From an uncultured Selenomonas sp. (GTDB lineage Bacteria; Bacillota; Negativicutes; Selenomonadales; Selenomonadaceae), in the NCBI GenBank assembly GCA_937915915.1, contig CALGGN010000375.1:1-8819 (forward strand): a stretch of 8,819 nucleotides of DNA, given 5' to 3'. A program made the translations under genes and the position numbers. Every line of letters starts with the position of its first letter. The first letter of the stretch is position 1. Below are positions 1 through 6,370 of this stretch, piece by piece. A model generated the notes under the pieces. It ran no database searches, was not told where the DNA came from, and worked only from the letters and a program-made list of their open reading frames with translations.

Positions 1-52
1 TCCAGGGCAACAGCAGCAAGGCTGCCCAAATCACAAGCAATATTTTTTTCAA
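1..52 (-). CDS. Partial secreted or lipid-anchored protein, N-terminal signal peptide only
   Basis: Only the first 17 codons are inside the window. Read on the minus strand they give MKKILLVIWAALLLLPW, a lysine-rich start followed by a strongly hydrophobic core, which is a typical export signal. The start is TTG (52-50). It is chosen because a strong Shine-Dalgarno, GGAGGAGGT (69-61), sits 8 bases upstream. The mature protein lies beyond the edge, so no function can be given. A competing frame, shifted by one base, is open from about 248 to the edge and has an ATG at 134; it reads through the Shine-Dalgarno and lacks a good ribosome site of its own. I prefer the signal-peptide frame but cannot exclude the other. 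The gene is divergent from putP. Confidence 0.55.
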   Translation of the reverse strand, partial: MKKILLVIWAALLLLPW

Positions 53-309
53 CGAAAAACACCTCCTCCCTCGGGTACTTCTCTATAAAACGGGAAAATC
101 CTGCCTTGTATTGCAAATCCTTCCTCCGCGCCATGGCGTGTGCCGAAACTTTCCGAAAGCAAGGGAAAAGCGCATCGGCGACGGCTCCCGTCAGAGCAGG
201 AACAAGCCATCCCTGCTTGATACGGAAAAAGCAGGATATATTTGCCAAGTTTATTTTTTTTTCATATAATAGTAGTCGTTTATCGTCTATATGGGAAAGG
301 AGAATTGAT
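53..309. other. Divergent intergenic region with several palindromes
   Basis: This 257-base stretch separates the left minus-strand gene from putP. It holds the putP promoter and a cluster of short inverted repeats: CGCCATGGCG (129-138), CTTTCCGAAAG (149-159), GACGG-ctc-CCGTC (180-192), and AGCAGG (195-200) / CCTGCT (212-217) / AGCAGG (230-235). In the last set the middle arm can pair with either flank. These lie upstream of the predicted putP start point, so for putP they could only be DNA sites. On the minus strand they would lie in a leader of the left gene if its promoter is far enough upstream. No convincing minus-strand promoter was found. Confidence 0.5.
242..270 (+). promoter_or_regulatory. 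putP promoter, sigma-70/sigma-A type
   Basis: A TTGCCA -35 box (242-247, 5 of 6 consensus bases) is followed by a 17-base spacer and a perfect TATAAT -10 box (265-270). Transcription would begin near 277, giving a leader of about 33 bases before the TTG start at 310. The spacer contains a run of nine T, which may bend the DNA. Confidence 0.8.
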
Positions 310-1788
310 TTGACACACGATTTAGCTATCATCAACACGTTTATCTTTTACATCGGCCTTATGATGGGCATTGGCGTCTACTACTACCGCAAGACGCAGA
401 ACATGTCCGACTACTTTCTGGGGAACCGGAAGCTCGGCGCATGGGTGACCTCCCTGAGTGCGGAGGCCTCGGACATGAGCGGCTGGATGCTCATGGGGGT
501 TCCCGGCTTTGCTTATCTCGCAGGGCTCAATGCGGGCTGGATCGCGGTGGGCATCGCCATCGGCACATGGGCCAACTGGCGCTTTGTCGCCGCAAGGCTC
601 CGCAAATACACAGAGCTTGCGGGCAACGCGCTGACGCTGCCGGAATTTTTGCAGAACCGCTTTCGGGACAAGAGCGGCCTCCTGCGCACGATTCCCGCCG
701 TCTTCATCCTCATCTTCTTCATCATCTATACTTCCTCCGGCTTCGTATCGGCAGGCAAGCTCTTCGAGACGGTCTTCGGCGTGCCCTATGAGTATGCCAT
801 CTTCATCGGCGCAGGCTCCGTCGTGTTCTACACTCTCGTGGGCGGTTTCCTTGCGGTTTCCCGCACGGATTTTATTCAGGGCGTCATGATGTTCTTCGCG
901 ATCCTCATCGTCCCCATCTGCGCCGCCATGTCGCTCGGAGGCTTCGGTACCACCATCAGCGCCATCGACAGCTTCAAGTCTTCCATGTTCCAGCCCTTCC
1001 TGAAACCCGACGGCTCCACCCTTGGCATGATCGAGCTCATCTCGCTTCTGGCGTGGGGCATCGGCTATTTCGGCCAGCCCCATATCCTCGTGCGCTTCAT
1101 GGCGATCAAGAGCACAAAGGAGATCCCGCAGGCAACCCATATCGCCATGACCTGGGTGATTCTCTCCCTCATGGCCGCTGTTGCGGTGGGCATGGTGGGA
1201 ACGGTCTACCTTACCGCTCCATTGGAGGGAACGGCCTCCGAAACGGTCTTCCTCGTCATGACGAACCAGCTCTTCCCGCCCGTCATCGCGGGACTGATCC
1301 TGTCCGCGGTGCTTGCGGCCATCATGAGCACCGCGTCCTCGCAGCTTCTTGTCGCCGCCTCCGCTTTCGCACAGGACTTCTACCATACGATCATCCGCAA
1401 GGATGCCGACCAAAAGGAGTTGGTCTGGATCAGCCGCGCCTCTGTCCTGATCATTGCGTCCCTTGCCATTTTCCTCGGACTGAATCCCAACAGCTTCATT
1501 TTGGACATGGTGGCGTACGCATGGGCGGGCTTCGGCGCGGCTTTCGGCCCCGCCATCCTCATGAGCCTCTTCTGGAAGCGCACGACGCGCAACGGAGTGC
1601 TGGCCGGCATCATCGTCGGCGGCGTGACCGTCCTCGTCTGGAAACAGTTCGAATTCCTCGGCCTCTACGAGATTGTGCCCGGCTTCATCTTCTCCCTCAT
1701 CGCCATCTGCGTCGCAAGCCTCATGGACAAAGAGCCGCCAAAAGAACTTACCGACACCTTTGAGCTCGTCGGAAAGAGCAAGATATAA
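310..1788 (+). CDS. putP: Sodium/proline symporter PutP
   Basis: This 492-aa integral membrane protein of the sodium:solute symporter family imports proline driven by the sodium gradient. Family members have about 500 residues and 13 membrane helices in a LeuT-like fold, and this length and hydrophobic pattern agree. The conserved first-helix-pair motif SAEASDMSGW lies at residues 50-59. With the TTG start used here, its aspartate falls at position 55 and the following serine at 57, the same numbers as the sodium and proline ligands of E. coli PutP. The later motif MSTASSQLL carries the Ser-Thr pair expected for the Na2 site. An in-frame ATG at 106 would add 68 non-hydrophobic residues and lies upstream of the promoter, so it is rejected. 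The TTG has AAAGGAG (296-302) with a 7-base spacer. The gene converges on the minus-strand operon and shares a terminator hairpin with it. Proline specificity is inferred from overall similarity; a related substrate is possible. Confidence 0.93.
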   Translation: MTHDLAIINTFIFYIGLMMGIGVYYYRKTQNMSDYFLGNRKLGAWVTSLSAEASDMSGWMLMGVPGFAYLAGLNAGWIAVGIAIGTWANWRFVAARLRKYTELAGNALTLPEFLQNRFRDKSGLLRTIPAVFILIFFIIYTSSGFVSAGKLFETVFGVPYEYAIFIGAGSVVFYTLVGGFLAVSRTDFIQGVMMFFAILIVPICAAMSLGGFGTTISAIDSFKSSMFQPFLKPDGSTLGMIELISLLAWGIGYFGQPHILVRFMAIKSTKEIPQATHIAMTWVILSLMAAVAVGMVGTVYLTAPLEGTASETVFLVMTNQLFPPVIAGLILSAVLAAIMSTASSQLLVAASAFAQDFYHTIIRKDADQKELVWISRASVLIIASLAIFLGLNPNSFILDMVAYAWAGFGAAFGPAILMSLFWKRTTRNGVLAGIIVGGVTVLVWKQFEFLGLYEIVPGFIFSLIAICVASLMDKEPPKELTDTFELVGKSKI

Positions 1789-1793
1789 ACAAC

Positions 1794-1832
1794 TACGGCC
1801 CATTGCGGAAACATGATCCGCAATGGGCCGTA
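1794..1832. terminator. Bidirectional hairpin between convergent putP and transporter gene
   Basis: A perfect 16-bp stem (1794-1809 with 1817-1832) closes a 7-base loop, AACATGA. It lies 5 bases after the putP stop and 48 bases after the stop of the minus-strand transporter gene. It is therefore placed to end both transcripts. Neither side has a long T run (CGTT on the plus side, GTTGTTTAT on the minus side), so termination may be weak or the stem may mainly protect 3' ends. Confidence 0.75.
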
Positions 1833-1880
1833 CGTTATCCTCAAACATGGGAATTGTCTTAGGAACTGTCGAAAAATAAC

Positions 1881-3170
1881 TTAGAGATACCTCAGCCAAA
1901 CATAGACATTCGCCATGATGATCGAGAGGATCATCATCGGGAACGCAATTTTCATGAAGCCGAGGAAGGAAATCTGGCGGCCGCGCTGTGCTGCCATGGA
2001 GGCTACCACGACATTCGCACTGGCGCCGATGAGAGTTCCGTTACCGCCCAAGCATGCACCGAGGGCGAGGGACCACCACATGGGCTCCAGATTGGAAAGC
2101 CCCATGGCTCCCATATCCTTGATCAGCGGAATCAGCGTCGCAACGAAGGGGATGTTGTCGATGAAGGCCGATGCAATGGCGCTCATCCAGAGGATCAGCA
2201 TAGCCGTCGCGCTCACATCGCCATTCGTGATCTTGATGGCTTCCGCCGCCATCATCTCGATGACACCCGTTTCCACCAGCGCACCGACCAACACAAAGAG
2301 ACCCGCAAAGAAGAAAATCGCAAGCCACTCCACCTTGCTCAGCACCTTCGCGATCATGCCCTCATTGCGCGTGTAAGTGATGAGAAGCAGCAGCCCGGCG
2401 CCTGTGAGCGCCGCAGTTGCCGTCTCCAGGTGCAGCCGCCCGTGCAGAACGAACAGCGAGATTGTCACGGCCAGCACGAAGAGGCACTTTTTCAGCAGCG
2501 CGGGATCCGCGATCTGGCTCTTCGCATCCAGATGCATGATCTTATCCTGCAGTTCCGGTTTCGTATGAAGATCCTTGCGATAGATCAGCACCAGCAGGCT
2601 GACCACCGCGAGGAAAATCAGGACGGAGATTGCCGTGAGGTTAAAGATGAAGTCCATGAAATTCAGCCCCACCGCACTCGCGATCATGATATTCGGCGGA
2701 TCGCCGATGAGCGTTGCCGTGCCGCCGATATTCGACGACAGGATCTGCGCGATGAGGAACGGTTTCACATCCACCTTGAGCTGCGACGTGATGCTGAATG
2801 TAATGGGCACCGTCAGAAGCACCGTGGTCACGTTGTCCAGCATCGCCGAACAAACCGCCGTGATGGCGGAAAGCGCCACCAGCAGCGCCACAGGCTCCGC
2901 CTTGACCTTCTTTGCGGCCCAGATGGCCAGAAAATTGAACAAACCCGTCTCGCTCGTGATATTCACCACGATCATCATGCCCATGAGCAGCCCCAAGGTA
3001 TTGAAATCAATATGATGGATGGCTGTCTCCTGCGAGACGATGCCGAACAGGATCATGAGCATCGCCCCGAAGATACCCACAATGGTACGATGCACCTTTT
3101 CAGAAATGATAAGCGCGTAGGCGGCCACGAAGATGATGACAGCCACCGTTGTACTGCTGATCAATTCCAC
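1881..3170 (-). CDS. ArsB/NhaD-family (ion transporter superfamily) membrane transporter
   Basis: This 429-aa, very hydrophobic protein resembles the ArsB/NhaD/P-protein group of the ion transporter superfamily. Members move anions such as arsenite or exchange sodium for protons, and have 10 to 12 membrane helices. The family's internal duplication is visible. SSNIGGTATLIGDPPN (145-160) in the first half matches LGGNGTLIGASAN (374-386) in the second, and each is preceded by an Asp-Asn element: LDNVTT (111-116) and FIDNIPF (337-343). A hydrophilic linker near 198-226 separates the halves. The start is GTG (3170-3168), with an AAGGA-type ribosome site just upstream; no in-frame ATG is nearby. 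It is last in the HD-glnS-103aa operon, 23 bases after its neighbour. No arsR, arsC or other arsenic gene is adjacent, so an arsenite role is unsupported. Sodium/proton antiport or organic anion transport are equally possible. Confidence 0.88.
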   Translation of the reverse strand: MELISSTTVAVIIFVAAYALIISEKVHRTIVGIFGAMLMILFGIVSQETAIHHIDFNTLGLLMGMMIVVNITSETGLFNFLAIWAAKKVKAEPVALLVALSAITAVCSAMLDNVTTVLLTVPITFSITSQLKVDVKPFLIAQILSSNIGGTATLIGDPPNIMIASAVGLNFMDFIFNLTAISVLIFLAVVSLLVLIYRKDLHTKPELQDKIMHLDAKSQIADPALLKKCLFVLAVTISLFVLHGRLHLETATAALTGAGLLLLITYTRNEGMIAKVLSKVEWLAIFFFAGLFVLVGALVETGVIEMMAAEAIKITNGDVSATAMLILWMSAIASAFIDNIPFVATLIPLIKDMGAMGLSNLEPMWWSLALGACLGGNGTLIGASANVVVASMAAQRGRQISFLGFMKIAFPMMILSIIMANVYVWLRYL

Positions 3171-3193
3171 TCACTTCCTTCTCTTACTTTTGC

Positions 3194-3505
3194 TTACTTT
3201 CGCTTTCTCGGTACAGCGGTCAGCATGATTTCATGCCCCTCCCTGCGTACCTTGAAGCTGTATTCCTTGATATCCTCCCGGAAAAGTGCCATTTTCAGCT
3301 CCATGAGGGCACGCCCCAGCTGATCCGTCAGTTCCGGCGTGAAGCCCGCTCTTGCAAGCTCCGCAGGCGGTTCGGCAGCAGTCTGCGCCTTGCGCTTTTT
3401 CTCCGTAGCCTTCTCCGCCGCAGCAAACTGATCCTCCAGGGTTGCTTCTTCCACATAGTTCTTGAACATATCCTTGTCCGAAAGGTTCTTTGGTATTTTC
3501 GACAT
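3194..3505 (-). CDS. Uncharacterised 103-aa charged protein, glnS-linked
   Basis: I do not recognise this protein. It starts MSKIPKNLSDKDMFKNYVEE, has an Ala/Glu/Lys-rich middle (about 22-50) that may be helical or coiled, then GFTPELTDQLGRALMELKM (54-72), an apparently amphipathic helix. It ends in a likely strand pair and a basic tail, PRKRK. There is no signal peptide or membrane segment, so it should be cytoplasmic. The ATG at 3505 lies only 8 bases after the glnS stop. The nearest ribosome site, AGAAGGG, is inside the last glnS codons with a long spacer, which suggests translational coupling to glnS. The frame continues upstream within glnS (to 3655) but that portion is a shadow of the synthetase. 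The basic C-terminus could bind RNA, which is a guess from composition only. Confidence 0.75.
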   Translation of the reverse strand: MSKIPKNLSDKDMFKNYVEEATLEDQFAAAEKATEKKRKAQTAAEPPAELARAGFTPELTDQLGRALMELKMALFREDIKEYSFKVRREGHEIMLTAVPRKRK

Positions 3506-3513
3506 AAATCGGA

Positions 3514-5193
3514 TTATCCCTTCTTTTGTTCTTTGCTCCAGGAATCCCGCAAGCCCACCACCCGGTTGAACACCAAATGTTCCGGCGTGGTATCGGGATC
3601 CACGACAAAATAACCGTCCCGCAAGAATTGGTAATGCGTGCCCGCCGCCGTCCACTTGAGGCTCGGCTCCACCTTTGCATCCTTTAGTACGATCAGGGAA
3701 TCGGGGTTCAGCGAGGCGATGAAATCCTCCGGCAGATTGCCGTTCTCATCCGTGGTCAGCAGATAGTCATAGAGCCGCACCTCCGCATTGAGCGCCTGCT
3801 TTGCATCCACCCAATGGATCGTTCCCTTGATCTTGCGGTTCGCCGTGGCGCCTCCTGTCTTGGAATCCGGATCGATGGTGCAATGAAGCTCGCAGACACG
3901 CCCCGTCTCGTCCTTGATGACCTCCTCGCATTTGATGATATAGGCATGCTTGAGACGCACCTCGCCGCCCGGCTTCAGCCGAAAGAATTTTTTCGGCGCC
4001 TCCTCCATGAAATCCTCCTGCTCAATGAAAATTTCCCGGGAAAAAGGCACAAAGCGCGTGCCGCCGTGCATGGGATTGTTGTCCGCCTGCAGATACTCCG
4101 TCTTTCCCTCGGGATAGTTCGTGAGCACCACCTTCAAGGGGCGCAGGACAGCCATCACGCGATCCGCATGCTCATTCAGGTCTTCGCGCACGCAATGCTC
4201 CAGCATCGCCACATCCACCAGACTGTTGCTCTTCGCAACACCGATGCGCTCGCAGAAATCACGGATGGAAGCCGGCGTGTAGCCGCGGCGCCGCAGGCCC
4301 GAAATCGTCGGCATGCGAGGATCGTCCCAGCCCCGCACATGGCCTTCCTCCACCAGCTGGCGCAGCTTGCGTTTGCTGGTGATGGTATTCGTCAGCTCCA
4401 GCCGCGCAAACTCGATCTGGCGGGGACGGGTATTCACATCAAAGCCCAAGGACTCCAAAAGCCAGTCATAGAATGGGCGATGCGCCTCGAACTCCAAGGT
4501 GCAGACCGAATGCGTGATGCCCTCGATGGCATCGGAAAGCGGATGGGCGAAATCATACATGGGATAGATGCACCATGCATCCCCCGTGCGATGATGCTTC
4601 GTGTGCGCGATGCGGTAGATGACAGGATCCCGCATATTGATATTCGGGGATGCCATATCGATCTTCGCGCGCAGCACATGCGCCCCGTCCTCGAACTCTC
4701 CCTCGCGCATGCGCCGGAAAAGCTCCAGGCTCTCCTCCTTGCTGCGGTTCCTGCAAGGGCTTTCCCTGCCCGGCTCCGTCAATGTGCCGCGATAAGCGCG
4801 GATCTCATCCGCAGAAAGATCGTCCACATAGGCAAGCCCCTTTTCAATGAGCTGCACCGCGAACTCATAGAGCTTCTCGAAGTAATCCGAGGCGTAGAAC
4901 TTGCGGTCGCCCCAGCTGAAGCCCAGCCAGCGGATATCCTCCTGGATGGAATCGACGTATTCCACATCCTCTTTCGTTGGATTCGTGTCGTCAAAGCGCA
5001 GATTGCAAAGCCCTGCGTTCTTCTCCGCCAGACCGAAATTCAGGCAGATGGACTTCGCATGCCCGATGTGCAGGTACCCGTTCGGCTCCGGCGGGAACCT
5101 CGTATGGATGCCCTCCGTGTATTTCCCGTTCCTCAGATCCTCCTCAATCGCGTTCTGTACGAAATTGGAAGCCATAGTGCCATTATCAGCCAT
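3514..5193 (-). CDS. glnS: Glutamine-tRNA ligase (GlnRS)
   Basis: This is a 559-aa class I aminoacyl-tRNA synthetase that charges tRNA-Gln with glutamine using ATP in the cytoplasm; E. coli GlnRS is 554 aa. The HIGH signature is intact in PPEPNGYLHIGH (34-45). The second class I signature is ITSKRKL (271-277), where E. coli has VMSKRKL. Between them are RFDDTNP (66-72) and the YPMYDFAHPLSDAIEGITHS block (210-229). WDDPRMPTISGLRRRGYTP follows, and this is a hallmark of the GlnRS/GluRS group close to GlnRS. The C-terminal half corresponds to the two beta-barrel anticodon-binding domains. The ATG at 5193 has AGGAG with an 8-base spacer; Met7 is a less likely alternative. The gene starts 12 bases after the HD gene ends, so the two are probably cotranscribed. 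Many Firmicutes lack GlnRS and use the GatCAB amidotransferase route, so its presence is informative. Confidence 0.97.
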   Translation of the reverse strand: MADNGTMASNFVQNAIEEDLRNGKYTEGIHTRFPPEPNGYLHIGHAKSICLNFGLAEKNAGLCNLRFDDTNPTKEDVEYVDSIQEDIRWLGFSWGDRKFYASDYFEKLYEFAVQLIEKGLAYVDDLSADEIRAYRGTLTEPGRESPCRNRSKEESLELFRRMREGEFEDGAHVLRAKIDMASPNINMRDPVIYRIAHTKHHRTGDAWCIYPMYDFAHPLSDAIEGITHSVCTLEFEAHRPFYDWLLESLGFDVNTRPRQIEFARLELTNTITSKRKLRQLVEEGHVRGWDDPRMPTISGLRRRGYTPASIRDFCERIGVAKSNSLVDVAMLEHCVREDLNEHADRVMAVLRPLKVVLTNYPEGKTEYLQADNNPMHGGTRFVPFSREIFIEQEDFMEEAPKKFFRLKPGGEVRLKHAYIIKCEEVIKDETGRVCELHCTIDPDSKTGGATANRKIKGTIHWVDAKQALNAEVRLYDYLLTTDENGNLPEDFIASLNPDSLIVLKDAKVEPSLKWTAAGTHYQFLRDGYFVVDPDTTPEHLVFNRVVGLRDSWSKEQKKG

Positions 5194-5205
5194 TTATCTC
5201 TCTCC

Positions 5206-6003
5206 TCACATCTCTACCCGGTCTTCCTGCCGAAGTTTCTGTGCCACATGATCCTTCAACCGCGCAACGCCCTTCTCCACATTTGCATCCATCGGCAGAT
5301 AGCGGATAATCTGATCCACATAGCCCCGCTCCTGGATCCTCGCCATGGTCCATGCAAAATTTACATCATAAACCCACATGAGGCGCACGATCTTGCGGTC
5401 CCCAAGGGTTCGGATCCGATAAAAGTCCGCCTGCCTGCCGGATACAAAATCCTCGATGAAGTCCGGGCTGATTTCCGGATGCCCCTTGCCTTGGATGAAA
5501 TTCGGCATCTTGTCCTCGTTCTCCTTGGACAGATAGGGATTCAGCACCCGATAGATATCCAGTTTGTCCGCATCCCTGAGCATCTTCCCGAAAACCAGCA
5601 GCCGTCCGCCCGCGTCCGCAGGGAGCGTCTTCTTGTTATGATGCCGGATGGCAAAGCATACGGTCTCATAATCCTCTTCCGATAACTTTTGGAAGCAGGG
5701 AAGCTCCCCTATGACCTTGACCCCAAGCTCCGCATGATCCTCGGAATGGGCATCATTGAATGTCCGATACAGCGTATACTGACGGAACCTTCCCACATCG
5801 TGGAACAGCCCCATGATCTCCGCAAGAGCCGTATCATGCTCCGAAAGTCCCAGGTGCTTTGCCAGGGCCACCATATTCGCCGTCACATAGCCCGTATGCT
5901 CCTCCTTGACCCGGATGCCCTGCTGCACCTCATCATCCTCCGTATAGAAGGATTTCATGTACCCGGCCATCCATGTGTGCATTTCCCGCAACAATTCTTT
6001 CAC
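5206..6003 (-). CDS. HD-domain metal-dependent phosphohydrolase
   Basis: This 265-aa cytoplasmic protein carries the HD-superfamily metal site. His36 is in EEHTGYV, His68-Asp69 in GLFHDVGRF, His121-His122 in AIRHHNK, and aspartates 144/146 in LRDADKLD. This order (H...HD...HH...D) is typical of HD hydrolases acting on phosphomonoesters, nucleotides or cyclic nucleotides; the substrate cannot be told from the sequence. The C-terminal third (about 165-265) is less conserved and of unknown role. An ATG at 6048 would add the hydrophobic stretch MCLVGILCFLVGAVVV, but it overlaps a TATAAT -10 box and has no ribosome site. I therefore place the start at GTG 6003-6001, preceded by TAGGGG (6017-6012) with an 8-base spacer. 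An in-frame ATG 8 codons further in is another option. It is the first gene of the operon leading to glnS. Confidence 0.85.
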   Translation of the reverse strand: MKELLREMHTWMAGYMKSFYTEDDEVQQGIRVKEEHTGYVTANMVALAKHLGLSEHDTALAEIMGLFHDVGRFRQYTLYRTFNDAHSEDHAELGVKVIGELPCFQKLSEEDYETVCFAIRHHNKKTLPADAGGRLLVFGKMLRDADKLDIYRVLNPYLSKENEDKMPNFIQGKGHPEISPDFIEDFVSGRQADFYRIRTLGDRKIVRLMWVYDVNFAWTMARIQERGYVDQIIRYLPMDANVEKGVARLKDHVAQKLRQEDRVEM

Positions 6004-6046
6004 AACGACCGCCCCTACCAAAAAACACAAAATTCCAACAAGGCAC

Positions 6047-6075
6047 ATTATACAACGAAAATCCGAATTTGCACA
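6047..6075 (-). promoter_or_regulatory. Candidate promoter of the HD-glnS operon
   Basis: On the minus strand a perfect TATAAT (6052-6047) lies 44 bases before the GTG start of the HD gene. Its -35 partner at 17-base spacing is TGTGCA (6075-6070), a weak match. The location just after the tRNA terminator supports a separate promoter here. The -10 box overlaps the ATG at 6048-6046, which argues against that ATG being the start codon. Confidence 0.55.
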
Positions 6076-6081
6076 GTACCC

Positions 6082-6109
6082 AAAACAAAAAGACCGCCCA
6101 AAGACGGTC
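6082..6109 (-). terminator. Intrinsic terminator of the tRNA-Asn/tRNA-Glu unit
   Basis: On the minus strand GACCGTC-TTTG-GGCGGTC (6109-6092) forms a 7-bp stem with one T-G pair and a 4-base loop. It is followed at once by TTTTTGTTTT. It begins 16 bases beyond the CCA end of tRNA-Glu, as expected for a tRNA operon terminator. Confidence 0.82.
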
Positions 6110-6125
6110 CCTGTCCATACAAAAC

Positions 6126-6200
6126 TGGTGACGCCAGCGGGATTCGAACCCGCGAACCCGCCGTGAAAGGGCGGTGTCTTAACCTCTTGACGATGGCGCC
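6126..6200 (-). tRNA. tRNA-Glu (anticodon UUC)
   Basis: The 75-base gene folds as a full cloverleaf. The acceptor stem pairs GGCGCCA with TGGCGTC, with one G-T pair. The D arm has a GTC/GAC stem, the anticodon stem is CCGCC/GGCGG, and the T arm is GCGGG-TTCGAAT-CCCGC. The seven-base anticodon loop CTTTCAC places TTC (6167-6165) at positions 34-36, which reads glutamate codons. Discriminator A is followed by an encoded CCA. It lies one base downstream of tRNA-Asn and ends just before an intrinsic terminator, so both are processed from one precursor. The acceptor and D-arm layout closely follow the Bacillus tRNA-Glu pattern. Confidence 0.97.
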
Positions 6201-6201
6201 A

Positions 6202-6277
6202 TGGCTCCCCGAGCAGGACTCGAACCTGCGACAGCCTGATTAACAGTCAGGTGCTCTACCGGCTGAGCTATCGAGGA
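6202..6277 (-). tRNA. tRNA-Asn (anticodon GUU)
   Basis: The 76-base gene forms a standard cloverleaf. The acceptor stem is TCCTCGA/TCGGGGA with one T-G pair, the D stem is GCTC/GAGC, the anticodon stem CCTGA/TCAGG, and the T arm GCAGG-TTCGAGT-CCTGC. The loop CTGTTAA puts GTT (6244-6242) at the anticodon, reading asparagine codons. The discriminator is G and the CCA end is encoded. It is the first gene of the two-tRNA unit, about 24 bases after the predicted transcription start. Confidence 0.97.
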
Positions 6278-6307
6278 ATCATACTGTGCTTTACACCAGC
6301 GAATGTT

Positions 6308-6336
6308 ATTATACTATGCAAACAGAGAGATTGCAA
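6308..6336 (-). promoter_or_regulatory. Promoter of the tRNA-Asn/tRNA-Glu unit
   Basis: On the minus strand TTGCAA (6336-6331) and a perfect TATAAT (6313-6308) are separated by exactly 17 bases. Transcription should start near 6301, about two dozen bases before tRNA-Asn. The -35 box falls inside one arm of an inverted repeat (see the repeat at 6330-6365). Confidence 0.85.
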
Positions 6337-6365
6337 GCTTTTTTTGTGCTAATTCATCTTGCAAT
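6330..6365. repeat. 8-bp inverted repeat spanning the tRNA -35 region
   Basis: ATTGCAAG (6330-6337) and CTTGCAAT (6358-6365) are perfect inverted arms around a 20-base AT-rich centre with a run of seven T (plus strand). The right arm starts just beyond the stop codon of the DUF523 gene on the minus strand. The repeat could be a weak 3' hairpin for the fhs-DUF523 transcript or a protein-binding site at the tRNA promoter. No U tract follows the hairpin, so a standard terminator is unlikely. Confidence 0.5.
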
Positions 6366-6370
6366 TCGCT

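Noticed and set aside
322..1899. 525-aa minus-strand open frame opposite putP
   Set aside because: It is antisense to a clear transporter gene, is rich in His, Asp, Glu and Gly, has no recognisable domain, and is explained by codon bias of the real gene.
1881..3170. Arsenic resistance operon
   Set aside because: The transporter is in the ArsB/NhaD group, but there is no arsR, arsC or arsA nearby and its neighbours are housekeeping genes.
2430..3323. 297-aa plus-strand open frame opposite the ArsB/NhaD-type gene
   Set aside because: Strongly charged, low-quality composition, antisense to a clear membrane protein gene.
3814..5685. 623-aa plus-strand open frame across glnS and the HD gene
   Set aside because: It runs antisense to two well-supported genes and across their junction, with composition typical of a shadow frame.
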